A stretch of DNA of 64,000 nt from Phycisphaerae bacterium (GCA_023150615.1 JAKLKO010000003.1:124001-188000); one strand, 5' to 3'; numbered from the stretch's first letter, positions 15,908-25,288 are shown. The notes: generated by a model not told the origin, from the sequence alone. Program-made: numbers and translations.

Positions 15908-18190
15908 ATGTCTCGTCACTCACCTGCACGATTCCACCTCGTTTCCAGCGCGATCCTGTGCGTGCTGGCGTCGACCGCCGCGAGCCACGCGGCCGTCTTT
16001 GTTCGAGGACTGGTGCCCGACTGGAATCAGCCCTACTGGCACGGCGCGAATGACCCGACGAACGGAGGACCGGTCGGCGGTCCTCCGGGACCGTGGCAGT
16101 TCTGGTGCACGCCGACGTCCGCGGCCAATGTCATCGGCTATTGGGAGGACCGGCGCGGCCACGCGATCGCGGACGGCGCCGCGTTTCCATCGACCGGCGT
16201 CGTATGGCCGAATTGGCCCGCGTACCAGGACTACCAGGCGAACGGTTTCAACCGCGGCGCGGTGCCGGCCGGCACGGCGGATGATCTTGGGTGGTACTTC
16301 GACACCAATCGCCGCGGTGACCCGGCCCAGGGGAATCCGGGCGGCGCGATGAACCACATCGGAACGCAGCTCAAGGACATCTCACGGCCCGGGCTGGGAC
16401 TGAACAAGTTCTTCGCCGCGCGCGGAATCACCGATTTTCGCGTCCGGACGCAGGGCGTCGGTTACGCCGATCCGGGTCTTCCCCCGTTGACGATTGCTCA
16501 GGCCTGGGAACAGATCGTCCGCGAGATCAACGCCGACCGGCCGGTGATGGTCTGCTTCAAGCATTGGTGTATCGGTGCTCCGCTGGGAACCGGCTCGGAC
16601 AACTCGGCGGAAGGGTCGCTCGGCTGGACGTACGTCGACATGCTCCGTGTCGGTGCGTGCCCGGACCCGTGGGGCAATGGCGAATCCTGGGATGCGTCCA
16701 ATGTCGGTCCGACGGCCGTCGGGCATTGCGTGACCGTGGTCGGATATATCGTCGCCAATTCGACGGACGATATCGGCCCCACGACCAATCCGCCGCTCGG
16801 GCCGACCCACTGGGTCATCGTCCACGACAACGCCGGACCGACGCCGCGCAACCTCGCGGTCCCATTCGTCAATCCGCTCGTCAACCCGACGACGCCGTGG
16901 CTGGCGAATACGCTGATCCGATGCGCCGGCGGCGGGATCTTGCGGTTCGGCGATCCGGAAGTAGTGGACGCGGCCGGCGACACGGGGCGATATGTCGAAC
17001 TGGTCGTTGATGACGTCAACCAGCCGCACATTGTGTACGCCGATCAGACGAACCAGGACGTCCAGTACGCCGTCAAGAACGGCGCAGCGTGGACGCTGGA
17101 AAACGTTGACACGGTTCCGAACGCGGTCGTGGATGCGTCAATTGCGCTGTCAACGGATGGAAGCCCGCGCGTCGCATACGCAGCCGGCCCAACGTGGAAT
17201 CCCCCAAACTGGCCCCTGAAGTATGCCTATCGCTCGGCCGGAGGCTGGGTCCCGCAGGACGTGGCGGCGGGAAACGTCACGGCCGTCTCGCTCGCCATGA
17301 CCACCACGGGACTCCCGCACATCGCGTACCTGAGAAACAACGGCCTGCAACTGGCATGGCATCCGGGCGGCATCGGCAACTGGACCTTTACACAGGTCGA
17401 CGCCGCGGCCGGAAACTACCTGAACGCGAAGCAGGTGTCGCTCGCCATGGAACCGGACGGCACGCACCACATCGCCTATCCCGATGAGATCGCGTGCGGG
17501 GCCCTGACCGTCGGACGACTCAAGCACGCGACCGATGAGTGTGGGGCGTGGTCTGTGAACGTCCTCGAGAACAACTGTGGGACGACGAACTTCAGCGTCG
17601 GCCAGTTCCCGAGCATCGCCCTCGACGCATTCGGCGGTCGGTACATCAGCCACTACACGCTCGGCGCCCAGTTGCGGACGCGCCGCCGCGTCGATGGGTG
17701 CGATCTTGCGGTGTGGAACGCCCAGACCGTCGATCCCAACATCGCGCAGGGTTCCACGGTCGTTCGGTACGACGGAAGCAACCAGCCGCTGATCGCCTAC
17801 TGGGGCGCCTGTCCGGCCATCCCGCAGCCGCGCGTGTGCCTGAAACTGGCCCGCTGGACGGGCGGCGTGTGGTTGATCGATACGGTATTCGACCCCGGTG
17901 TGTTTGCCGCAACGCCGCACTATCTCGGCATGGACCTGGACAGCGCCGATCGGCCACACGTCGCCTTCTACGGGCCGGAATTGGCGATCCTGCGATTCGT
18001 GCGCGCCTACTACGTGGGCGACGTGGATGATGATGGGTGCATCGACCGGAATGACCGCCCTGCCTTTGCAGCGTTGCTGCTCGACCCCAGCGCGGGCACG
18101 CCCGAGCAGCGCGGGGCCGCCGACTGCAACGGGGATGGATCGGTCAACGGCGACGACCTGCAGTGCCTGCTGGACCTGTGGGATGACTGA
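15908..18190 (+). CDS. Secreted C39-like cysteine peptidase-domain protein with dockerin
   Basis: A signal peptide (1-29, ending SHA-A) precedes a papain-like C39_2 region: WCTPTSAANVIGYW contains the presumed nucleophile Cys67, GHCVTVVGY the His, and THWVIVHDN the third polar residue. Then come repeats with DGSPRVAYA and HIAYP patterns, probably a beta-propeller (about 360-690). The end carries a dockerin-like calcium repeat pair (DVDDDGCIDRND and DCNGDGSVNGDDLQ). AAAGGAG six bases upstream supports the ATG. It is likely exported; whether the peptidase-like domain is active is unknown. Confidence 0.8.
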   Translation: MSRHSPARFHLVSSAILCVLASTAASHAAVFVRGLVPDWNQPYWHGANDPTNGGPVGGPPGPWQFWCTPTSAANVIGYWEDRRGHAIADGAAFPSTGVVWPNWPAYQDYQANGFNRGAVPAGTADDLGWYFDTNRRGDPAQGNPGGAMNHIGTQLKDISRPGLGLNKFFAARGITDFRVRTQGVGYADPGLPPLTIAQAWEQIVREINADRPVMVCFKHWCIGAPLGTGSDNSAEGSLGWTYVDMLRVGACPDPWGNGESWDASNVGPTAVGHCVTVVGYIVANSTDDIGPTTNPPLGPTHWVIVHDNAGPTPRNLAVPFVNPLVNPTTPWLANTLIRCAGGGILRFGDPEVVDAAGDTGRYVELVVDDVNQPHIVYADQTNQDVQYAVKNGAAWTLENVDTVPNAVVDASIALSTDGSPRVAYAAGPTWNPPNWPLKYAYRSAGGWVPQDVAAGNVTAVSLAMTTTGLPHIAYLRNNGLQLAWHPGGIGNWTFTQVDAAAGNYLNAKQVSLAMEPDGTHHIAYPDEIACGALTVGRLKHATDECGAWSVNVLENNCGTTNFSVGQFPSIALDAFGGRYISHYTLGAQLRTRRRVDGCDLAVWNAQTVDPNIAQGSTVVRYDGSNQPLIAYWGACPAIPQPRVCLKLARWTGGVWLIDTVFDPGVFAATPHYLGMDLDSADRPHVAFYGPELAILRFVRAYYVGDVDDDGCIDRNDRPAFAALLLDPSAGTPEQRGAADCNGDGSVNGDDLQCLLDLWDD

Positions 18191-18324
18191 TCGGTCGCGT
18201 CCTGGAGTGCTCGACCGCACGAATAACACAATTGCAGCGCCGTGTGCGGATCGGGCGTCCGCGTCGCGAGGGCCGCCATGGCGATGTCCTCGGCCTCGCC
18301 GCCCCCGAAATTCGTGCCGCCGCG

Positions 18325-20688
18325 CTACGGACAGTTCGCCACGTCTTTCACGCTGATCGCGCACGGAATGTTGTCTTCATCCCGCTTGCACCAGACTTGC
18401 AGTTTTCGGTTCTCGGGAACGACGACGCATTCGTTGTCGCCCGACTCCACCTCGACCGCCTTGTCCGTGCCGACGCCCTCGCAGTTGTACAACCGGAACA
18501 TGACCGGGCAGTTGCTTGGATTGCCGTCCTTGTCCGCGGCCTGCACGACGATGTAACGCGTTCGATTCGCACGTGGCGGCTCCCGGCAATCCCCTGTCAG
18601 CGTGTGATGCTTGTAGTCACACTCCGCGTCGACGTTGACCCAGTCACCGACCTGTACCAGCGTCGATGGCCAGTGCAGGAGCACCGCGACCGTGATCTGA
18701 ATGTCGCCGGCATCGGCCACGTCGTTCGCGTTGGCGTCCACCGCGCAGAACGCCGGGTGCGACGGCCCCGCGAGGAACGCTGCCACCCACGGCTCCAGAT
18801 CCATGCCGTTGTGCAGGTTGTCGAAGTTGAGGTCCAGCGGCGGACATTCCATCGGCGGTCCCGAACCCACGGCCGGCTCCAGGATCGTGTGCGCACCGCC
18901 GGGCGATACAAGCTCCAGCGGCGCAACAGGGAAGAACCCGGGGCCGCCGCCGGGATACGTGAATGGCGGCGGCGTGTCCGACCAGGTCGATGGCCCGACG
19001 GAATTGAGCGGAATCTGGATGCCGGGATCCCAGGACAACGGCGACCCCATCCCGTCCGCCCGCGTGAAGACGAAGAGCGGGCGCACATGGAACACGGAAT
19101 CAAACGTTCCGCCATCTGCCGTGCCCCGCGTCACGGTCATCGACCCGGGCGGCTGTGGCGGCGGCAATTCCAACTCCACTTTCCATTGGACACCGTCGAC
19201 CACGATGGGGTCGACGCTGGAGAGTTCGAGCGACAGGATCTCGATCGGCACGGTGTCCGTCGAGGGAATCGACGGGAGTTCCAGACTCTCCAAACGCCGG
19301 ATCACGGTATCGGCATCGCCGATGTTGGAGTCCAGCGGCTTTCCGCCGAAGTAGACGATCCCCTCGAACGGTTGGGAACCCGGATCGAAGAAGTCCGCCG
19401 GAATCGGCGGCGTCTCCGGTCCGCCGAATTGGATGAGGAGCGGATCATCCACCACCCAGTAGTCGTTGCCGGGCGGGATCGACGGGAACGAACCCGAGCA
19501 GAACGAGCAACCCGTCAGTTGAATCGTGTACGGGGCGTTGACGGCCGTGTCGTTCAACCATTGCGCCAGCGGGCCGGGCGCACCCGGCCCATCCGGCGGG
19601 CGCTCGACGTTGAACGGCGCGTTGTTCCAGATCAGCAGCGCTGCCGGATTCAGCGGATCGCGATTGTACGCACTGATCGCCAGCACATAGATGCCCGGAC
19701 CCGGAACGAATTGTCCCGTGATCCGCGAGCGCGTCCCGCCGCCGAGGGGGTCGTCGTCGTTATGCACGATCCCCGTCCCGGCCGGATCGAACAGGAACAA
19801 CTGGGTATCGAAGGTCGCCCCGCCGACGGTCGTGGCCTGGAAATTCAGCGCATCGTCGATGCGGATGCAATACAAGTCCACATCGCCCGGAAACGAGATC
19901 GCCCCGCTGATCGCGTTGAGCGGGCCCTGGCCCTGCGTGTCCTGGCCGGGAAGCAGTTCGGGTGCATCGCCCTGCTCGGTCCAGGTATCGGAGACGGGCG
20001 GCTGCCCCATCTGCACATGCGTCTGACGTGATTGCGTACCGGCCTGACCTGCGAGCGCGCCGCCGGGCGCGCCGACGTAGTAGATGCGGTAGGTCACGTC
20101 GAAGAAGCTGTCGACATTCCAATCGCCTCCCGGCAGACGCGTCAGCGTCGTGAGGCCCGGGCTGGGCATCCCCCAATTCGTTCCCGCCTGAATCTGCAGC
20201 AGGTCGAAATCCGGGTCGCCCGTGATCTGCCCGTCCAGCATGAACAGATCGACCGGGAACGACTGGGTGTTGACCCCGTACGGCCGCACGGCCGAGTCGA
20301 TGGTCCCGCTGAGCGGAACGATGATCGTTCGCTGCCAGCCGGCCAGCGTGCCGGTCCCCACGAGGTGGATCTGCACCTGGCCATTGAACGATTGCTGGTC
20401 GCCGCCGGGGAAGGCGCCGCCGGGGACGATCGGGTGGTGGACGAGGTTCAGCAGCGTGAAGCTGTCAATTAGAATCTGGAACGTCGGTTCATCGATCAGG
20501 ACGGTCATCGGAAGCGGCTGGGGGACGCCGGGAGCGATCGCCGCGGGCTGGTCGGCCGTATCGGCATACGGACTGGGACCGACCACGACCGGCTGATTGC
20601 AGCCGAACAGCAGGAGCAGATGGGCCGTCGCGATAATTGAGATCTGAAAACTCGAAAGCCCCGGTCGCGAAGGGAAGGACGCCGTCAT
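18325..20688 (-). CDS. Large secreted lipoprotein, unknown function
   Basis: The 787-residue protein has a lipoprotein signal with lipobox LFGC (Cys30), so it should be lipid-anchored. A central region (about 235-370) with DVDLYCIRIDDALNFQA, DTQLFLFDPAG and GIYVLAISAY resembles the pre-peptidase C-terminal (PPC) beta-sandwich. A later segment (LDLNFDNLHNGMDLEPWVAA and VDANANDVADAGDIQITVAV) resembles a dockerin-type calcium repeat pair, followed by a Cys-rich C-terminal domain of about 110 residues. GGGAGG six bases upstream supports the start, and a good promoter lies 80-105 bases before it. It converges with the C39-like gene. Confidence 0.7.
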   Translation of the reverse strand: MTASFPSRPGLSSFQISIIATAHLLLLFGCNQPVVVGPSPYADTADQPAAIAPGVPQPLPMTVLIDEPTFQILIDSFTLLNLVHHPIVPGGAFPGGDQQSFNGQVQIHLVGTGTLAGWQRTIIVPLSGTIDSAVRPYGVNTQSFPVDLFMLDGQITGDPDFDLLQIQAGTNWGMPSPGLTTLTRLPGGDWNVDSFFDVTYRIYYVGAPGGALAGQAGTQSRQTHVQMGQPPVSDTWTEQGDAPELLPGQDTQGQGPLNAISGAISFPGDVDLYCIRIDDALNFQATTVGGATFDTQLFLFDPAGTGIVHNDDDPLGGGTRSRITGQFVPGPGIYVLAISAYNRDPLNPAALLIWNNAPFNVERPPDGPGAPGPLAQWLNDTAVNAPYTIQLTGCSFCSGSFPSIPPGNDYWVVDDPLLIQFGGPETPPIPADFFDPGSQPFEGIVYFGGKPLDSNIGDADTVIRRLESLELPSIPSTDTVPIEILSLELSSVDPIVVDGVQWKVELELPPPQPPGSMTVTRGTADGGTFDSVFHVRPLFVFTRADGMGSPLSWDPGIQIPLNSVGPSTWSDTPPPFTYPGGGPGFFPVAPLELVSPGGAHTILEPAVGSGPPMECPPLDLNFDNLHNGMDLEPWVAAFLAGPSHPAFCAVDANANDVADAGDIQITVAVLLHWPSTLVQVGDWVNVDAECDYKHHTLTGDCREPPRANRTRYIVVQAADKDGNPSNCPVMFRLYNCEGVGTDKAVEVESGDNECVVVPENRKLQVWCKRDEDNIPCAISVKDVANCP

Positions 20689-20766
20689 GAGAAGCCTCCC
20701 GCGCGGGCAGCTAGTCTTGTCCGCGACTGCGCAGAGATGTGATGACCCGACCTTCGAGGCGACTCC

Positions 20767-20795
20767 ACTTTATCCGGACTCGGAACTCCGGTCAA
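20767..20795 (-). promoter_or_regulatory. Sigma-70-type promoter of the lipoprotein gene
   Basis: On the minus strand TTGACC (20795-20790), a spacer of exactly 17 bases and TAAAGT (20772-20767) form a near-consensus promoter. Transcription would start near 20760, leaving a leader of about 70 bases with a GGGAGG ribosome-binding site before the ATG at 20688. Confidence 0.6.
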
Positions 20796-21036
20796 GCGAT
20801 TTCCGGGATCGTGGACCCGCTGACGCGGAGGGACGTGAACCGGAAGGAGAATGCGGCGCGTCCGATTTAATCGGGCGGGGAACGCCGTCGCAGACCTGCC
20901 GAGCCGCGCAGCGCGCATCCCGCGCAGGACCGTCGCCGCTCATCCGCTCGCGGTCGCGGAGATTCGCATACGCACGCAGCGTACAGCGAGAGCATGCCAA
21001 CTGACGCTCGGCCAAGTCGAGTCAGTCCACCCGACT

Positions 21037-21273
21037 CTACGATCGGCTCTCTTCAACGCCAATCGGCGGCGATTCATTTGTGTTCCACGGTGCGCCGACA
21101 CCTCCGGCAGGACCGTCAACCACGCGCATCTTCCCCGCCCGCAGCAGTTCGGTGAATGTCGCGAGCCTCTCGGGTTCGCACGGCTGAAACGTGATCACCA
21201 CCTTCACGGCGCACGGACGCTCCATCGTCGCACGTTCCGGCGGCAACTGCACCAGCGGTTTCGACTTCCGCAT
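21037..21273 (-). CDS. Possible small or decayed protein, unknown
   Basis: This 78-residue frame has a plausible amino-acid composition (AVKVVITFQPCEPERLATF) but no recognised domain and no Shine-Dalgarno sequence. The same frame continues upstream to a stop near 21402; before that stop it again reads protein-like (HPGRELFRSGENALPPSAF). This could be a decayed larger gene with an in-frame stop, or chance. The rest of 20796-21600 shows nothing else convincing. Confidence 0.22.
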   Translation of the reverse strand: MRKSKPLVQLPPERATMERPCAVKVVITFQPCEPERLATFTELLRAGKMRVVDGPAGGVGAPWNTNESPPIGVEESRS

Positions 21274-21611
21274 CCACTCGTCGTCCGTCAGGACCGACGC
21301 CGCGGCGGCCGGCCGCGAGCATGCCGCACCGGGTTTCTGGCACGAGCCGCCGCCATCCCCACGGCTGATCGCATACCGCTATTTGTGCACCAGCATCACG
21401 CGGAACGCACTGGGCGGCAGCGCGTTCTCGCCCGATCGGAACAACTCCCGCCCCGGATGCGGTTTCCCGCCGACCTGGCCTCGCGGTGCACTTGTGCCGC
21501 ACCCTCGAACCGGCCAGGGCCCCGGTCGGCAACCGTTGCCGCCGCGCCCCGATCCCGCATCAATCTGCGCGGCGGCGGATTTCTTTTCGTGCGTTCCACC
21601 GCACCGCGCGG

Positions 21612-21617
21612 CATAAT
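21612..21617 (+). promoter_or_regulatory. -10 element of candidate small RNA
   Basis: CATAAT at 21612-21617 predicts transcription starting near 21624, which is the first base of the conserved-looking stem GTCCATCA. The -35 region is poor, so this is supported mainly by position relative to the RNA structure. Confidence 0.35.
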
Positions 21618-21623
21618 ACCGGC

Positions 21624-21721
21624 GTCCATCAACAAAACGGCTCGGCTCCCCCCTCTTTTGGCTGGGCTGTGATGGACAAGGGAGCCGTCGAGAGTGTGCC
21701 GGCGGCTCCCGCTTGTTTTTT
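21624..21721 (+). ncRNA. Candidate 98-nt structured small RNA
   Basis: Between a CATAAT -10 element and a U-tract lies a compact RNA with two stems. GTCCATCA (21624-21631) pairs perfectly with TGATGGAC (21670-21677). Two bases later a hairpin of GGGAGCCG (21680-21687) and CGGCTCCC (21703-21710) is followed by a T-rich run to 21721. In addition GGCTCCC (21644-21650), inside the first loop, can pair with GGGAGCC (21680-21686), forming a pseudoknot that would exclude the terminator. No plus-strand gene follows, so it is more likely a free-standing RNA than a leader. It matches no RNA family that I know. Confidence 0.42.
21680..21721 (+). terminator. Rho-independent terminator of candidate RNA
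   Basis: An 8-bp GC-rich stem (GGGAGCCG/CGGCTCCC) with a 15-base loop is followed by GCTTGTTTTTT. The T-run is on the plus strand only, so it terminates plus-strand transcription. Confidence 0.55.
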
Positions 21722-21764
21722 ACCGACGACGAACGCGCGAAAGAGACGCGTCCCCGCGTCGCCC

Positions 21765-21863
21765 TTACGACGACGGCTTCGCGCAGATCGCCGCCGCAGC
21801 GTTATCGACGATCAGGTACGGCGTGACGGTATGGAATCCCTCCGGAATCGGTTGGACCGACAT
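21765..21863 (-). pseudogene. Truncated glyoxalase/PhnB-like (VOC) gene stump
   Basis: The frame begins MSVQPIPEGFHTVTPYLIVD, followed by NAAAAI, the characteristic N-terminus of PhnB-like VOC (glyoxalase/bleomycin resistance) proteins, which normally run 130-160 residues. After 32 codons it ends at TAA. A good GAGGAG ribosome-binding site lies nine bases upstream of the ATG, so the 5' end is preserved while the body is lost. The codons before the stop (CAKPSS) no longer match the family. A deletion after codon 26 is the simplest explanation. The truncated peptide is unlikely to function. Confidence 0.6.
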
Positions 21864-21929
21864 GAATAGACACTCCTCACTCGTTGGGGACCGCGCGGAC
21901 ATTTTACCGCGCCGGCCGTCGCGATGGAA

Positions 21930-23633
21930 TCAACGGGCCGGCGCCGGCGGCGACGACTGGCGCAGCATCTGCGATGCGCCCAGTTCCTCGATCTTCTTCA
22001 GGTCGGTCCAGAACGTGCCCGGTCCGGCGAAGATGAGCTGGATCGACTCGGGGTCGAAGTTCTGCGCAAACGTGTAGAGGTTGTACGCCGCCGCCGAGCC
22101 GAGCGCATCGACCAGCATCCGCCGCCCGTCTGCCTCGGCCTGGTTCTTGAGTTTCTCCACATCGGCCTTCGCCTTGCCGAGCAGCTCGATCTTCTGCGCA
22201 TCGAGCGCCGCGATCTGCTGCTCGATCGTCGCGACGGCCAGGTTGGCCTTCGCCTCAATCTCCGCCGCGCGGCGGCGGCCCTCGGCGAGGAGGGTCTGCA
22301 CGCGCTTCCGCGTGTCGGCCTGGATCGACTCGCGCGCGATGTCGACGCGCTTCTTCGCCTCTTCGAGCAGGGCCTTTTTCTTCGCCGTTTCCTGCAGCTT
22401 CTCGTTCGTGATCCGCTTTTCGATCGCGATGAAGCTGTTCTGAATCTCAGCCTTGAGATCGACCTGCCCGACCGCCGACGAATCCGGCCCGTAGACCTCG
22501 ATCGTGCTGATCAGCGCGAGCAGGAGCTCGATGTTCTTGCGCCGGCAGACGGACTTCAGCGCGTTCGTCAGCACGCCCTGGAATTCCTCGCGCTTCTCGC
22601 CCTGGATGAAGTCGCGCGCCTCGTACTGCGAGCCCTGGTTGCGGCAGATCGAGCGAAGCTGCGGCTTAATGACGTTCTCCAGCACCGCGTCGGTCGCCCC
22701 GAACTCGTTGATCACCTCGGCCGCGTGCCGCGGATGCAGGCCCCAGACGACCGTCACGCCCAGCTCGATCATGAAGCCCGACTTCGACGGGAAGCGGATC
22801 GTGTCGCGGTCCTCGCGCTGCGAGATCTGCGAAAACTCGTTGAAGCCCACTTCCGTGATCCGCACGCGATGCACGTTCGGGTTCAGGTAATACACGCCTG
22901 GCGTCAGCACGTTCGGCAGCGTCCCGCGCTGACCCGGCCGGGCAAGCGGCCGGACGCGGACCGTCGCCGCGGCTTCGCCCTCATCGTGCGCAGGCGCGAG
23001 CACGTCCGGCACCTCGACCGTGTCCATCTGCTCGCCGACCTGGCTCGTCACCACGCCGACGAAACCGGCCGGGATCACCACCGCCGGGACCTCCTGCACG
23101 TCATACTCGTACGGATTGATGCGATACACGCCGGGCGTCAGGACTTCGCGGATGATCCCACGATAGCCGCTGTCGAAGCTCACCACGGCCGAGCCGCTCG
23201 GATCGCGTGGGCCCGACCGCCGCGTCAGGATGCCGACCTCCGGAAACTCGCCCGCGATGATGTTCCCGCCCGCGCCGCGCTTCATCGGCAATCGCGCCAA
23301 CGTGTGCACCCACGTCCACGAGTCCGGCCGGCCGGCCTCGATCTCCACGAGCGGCACGAGCTTCGTCTCCCACAGAATCGGATTGAGGAAATATCGTCCG
23401 GGCCCCCACGTCTCTCGCTGAATGCCCTTCTGGCCCGGCTCGGCGACGACCTCTTCGCCGCTCATCGGCGCGCCGGCCTTGGCGATCCGCACAAGGCAGT
23501 ACCCCGGCGGCACGTATACGCGGAACACGCCGAAGGCGATCACGACGACCAGCCCGATCGTGATCAGTGCCAGCGACAGCACGACGCGAACGCCGCGGCC
23601 GAACGACTCGAACATCTTTGACAGGATCGACAT
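21930..23633 (-). CDS. SPFH/band 7 (stomatin-flotillin-like) membrane protein
   Basis: The 567-residue protein has one N-terminal transmembrane helix (about 17-38; VVLSLALITIGLVVVIAFGV), then several PG-Y-NP motifs (GPGRYFLNP, TPGVYRINP, TPGVYYLNP), an SPFH core (about 255-400) and a long alanine/lysine-rich coiled coil (about 405-510; KKKALLEEAKKRVDIARESI). SPFH proteins form oligomeric membrane scaffolds or microdomains and often regulate proteases. The gene follows another SPFH gene by 66 bases on the same strand, so they probably form a hetero-oligomer. The C-terminal end is Pro/Ala-rich. Confidence 0.85.
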   Translation of the reverse strand: MSILSKMFESFGRGVRVVLSLALITIGLVVVIAFGVFRVYVPPGYCLVRIAKAGAPMSGEEVVAEPGQKGIQRETWGPGRYFLNPILWETKLVPLVEIEAGRPDSWTWVHTLARLPMKRGAGGNIIAGEFPEVGILTRRSGPRDPSGSAVVSFDSGYRGIIREVLTPGVYRINPYEYDVQEVPAVVIPAGFVGVVTSQVGEQMDTVEVPDVLAPAHDEGEAAATVRVRPLARPGQRGTLPNVLTPGVYYLNPNVHRVRITEVGFNEFSQISQREDRDTIRFPSKSGFMIELGVTVVWGLHPRHAAEVINEFGATDAVLENVIKPQLRSICRNQGSQYEARDFIQGEKREEFQGVLTNALKSVCRRKNIELLLALISTIEVYGPDSSAVGQVDLKAEIQNSFIAIEKRITNEKLQETAKKKALLEEAKKRVDIARESIQADTRKRVQTLLAEGRRRAAEIEAKANLAVATIEQQIAALDAQKIELLGKAKADVEKLKNQAEADGRRMLVDALGSAAAYNLYTFAQNFDPESIQLIFAGPGTFWTDLKKIEELGASQMLRQSSPPAPAR

Positions 23634-23699
23634 GGCTGCTTGCTCCCGACGCGTGATTCCATTCCCGGAGAACGCACTGCGACCCGACCCGCCGCAACG

Positions 23700-25286
23700 T
23701 CAACGCTTCGGCGTTGATGCGCCCGACGGCGGCGCGGCGCCCTGAAACTCGCGAAAGATGTCCGCGAACGGGCCTTCTGTGTTTGTCAGGACGCGACGGA
23801 TCGCCGGCGCGACCTTTTGCAGGAACGTGTTCCGCGCATACGCGTAGCCGTCGCCGAACGCCGCCACCGCTGCACGCAGCGGCTCGGCCTTCGCCTCGTA
23901 GTCGAAGCGGACGACCTTCGCGTCGGCCTGGCCGCGCGCGAGGATCGCCTCGGCCTGCTTGCGCGCTGCTTCCAGGCCGAGCCGCGCGACCTCGAGGCGC
24001 TGATTCGCCTGCGTGACCGCCACGGCCGCCGCCTGCTCGGCGTTGACCGTAAGCGAGACGACGTCCTTGTTCGCATCGCCGACCGCCTGCTGCTGGAGCG
24101 CCAGCTCCTCCTGCTCGACGAGCTGCGCCCGTGCGTGCGCCTCGGCGATCTCGTTCTCGTACTTCGTGATGATCTGGTCCGCGAGTTCGCGTTCGCGGAT
24201 GATCGAGCGGATCTCCTCCGGCGGCTTCAGGTCGCGCACCGTCGCGGCCTTGATCTGCACCCCCTGCTCGCCGCACTTGCGCCGCAGGTCGTCGAACAAC
24301 CGCCGCTGGAACGCCTCGCGCGCCCCGATCGACTCCCGCGCCGTCATCTTCGAGCCCTGAATCCGCGCCAGGCTCATCGCGTACGGCCGGATGACCTTGG
24401 CCACGACGTCGCTCAGGTCGCCGATCTCCACCGTGACGTACGGCACGCGATCCGCGTAGATCGACCACTCAACCGTCGCCTCGAGGTGGATCGTGAAGCC
24501 GTCGGCCGACGGGAACTCGATCGCGTCCTCGCGCAGCATGTCATACTTCTGGCTGCGCAGGTCTACGACATCGACGTGGACCTCGAACGGGTTCTTGTCG
24601 AAGTAGGTGCCGGGACTCAGCACGTCCGGCTGCACGCCGCGCTCTCCGCGCTTGACGATGTACTCGTTCGGATCCTTCGGCTCCGGTCCCGACAGCACCG
24701 TCTGCACGCCCACCGCTCCTTCCGGCACGACGATCTTGTCGAACAACTGCACGTCGTACGCGAAGCGGTTCACGTCATGTCGACCCGGCGGCAACGTCCC
24801 GGCCACCGGCCCGCGCTCGAACGGATCGGTCGCCACCGTCTTACCCGCCCGCAGCGCCCGGCCGTAGCGGCGGATCAGGACGCCGAACTTCCCTTCCGGG
24901 ATCAGCGTCGTGGGGATCTTCTCGCGCTGGTAGAAGATGGGGCTTTTGAAGTACCGCCCCTCACGCAGCACTTCGTATTGAATCCCCTTCGTGCCCTCGC
25001 GGACCTGCGCTTCGGTCCGGCCGGTCTTCGCGGCAACCGCCTTCACGACCTCCGACGACAGCACCACCTGGTCGCCAAACTCGGCCGGGATCGTCCGACC
25101 CGTCTTCTTGATCAGCACGAGCAGCTCGTTCGCGCGGACCTCGACGCGGTCGACGAACCAGACGTACATCGGATACGCCACGACCAGCAGGAGGAGGATT
25201 GCGAGAACCCGCAGCAGCGGATGACCGCGCCGCGGCCGATCGTCGTCGTCGCCGATAATCTGGAATTCCGTTGAACGAGTGGCCAT
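23700..25286 (-). CDS. SPFH/band 7 membrane protein, second paralogue
   Basis: The 528-residue protein resembles its downstream neighbour: an N-terminal transmembrane helix at about 25-45 (VLAILLLLVVAYPMYVWFV), PG-Y motifs (LPPGRHDVNRF, SPGTYFDKNP), an SPFH core (about 230-360) and a coiled coil of Ala/Glu/Gln-rich heptads (about 370-450). The acidic N-terminus (IIGDDDD) faces the cytoplasm. GGAGG seven bases before the ATG at 25286 rejects the much longer open frame. It starts two bases after the stop of a zinc-ribbon membrane gene, so the three form an operon. Confidence 0.85.
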   Translation of the reverse strand: MATRSTEFQIIGDDDDRPRRGHPLLRVLAILLLLVVAYPMYVWFVDRVEVRANELLVLIKKTGRTIPAEFGDQVVLSSEVVKAVAAKTGRTEAQVREGTKGIQYEVLREGRYFKSPIFYQREKIPTTLIPEGKFGVLIRRYGRALRAGKTVATDPFERGPVAGTLPPGRHDVNRFAYDVQLFDKIVVPEGAVGVQTVLSGPEPKDPNEYIVKRGERGVQPDVLSPGTYFDKNPFEVHVDVVDLRSQKYDMLREDAIEFPSADGFTIHLEATVEWSIYADRVPYVTVEIGDLSDVVAKVIRPYAMSLARIQGSKMTARESIGAREAFQRRLFDDLRRKCGEQGVQIKAATVRDLKPPEEIRSIIRERELADQIITKYENEIAEAHARAQLVEQEELALQQQAVGDANKDVVSLTVNAEQAAAVAVTQANQRLEVARLGLEAARKQAEAILARGQADAKVVRFDYEAKAEPLRAAVAAFGDGYAYARNTFLQKVAPAIRRVLTNTEGPFADIFREFQGAAPPSGASTPKR

Positions 25287-25288
25287 GT

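Noticed and set aside
20851..21672. 273-residue plus-strand frame
   Set aside because: It is Arg/Ala/His-rich with no domain, overlaps protein-like minus-strand fragments, and ends within the candidate small RNA.
21640..21721. Riboswitch controlling a downstream gene
   Set aside because: The alternative pairing is riboswitch-like, but no plus-strand gene follows the terminator; the next plus-strand gene is 4 kb away.
21924..25274. Two long plus-strand frames across the SPFH genes
   Set aside because: Both are antisense shadows of well-supported SPFH proteins with coiled coils, whose regular codons keep the opposite strand open.
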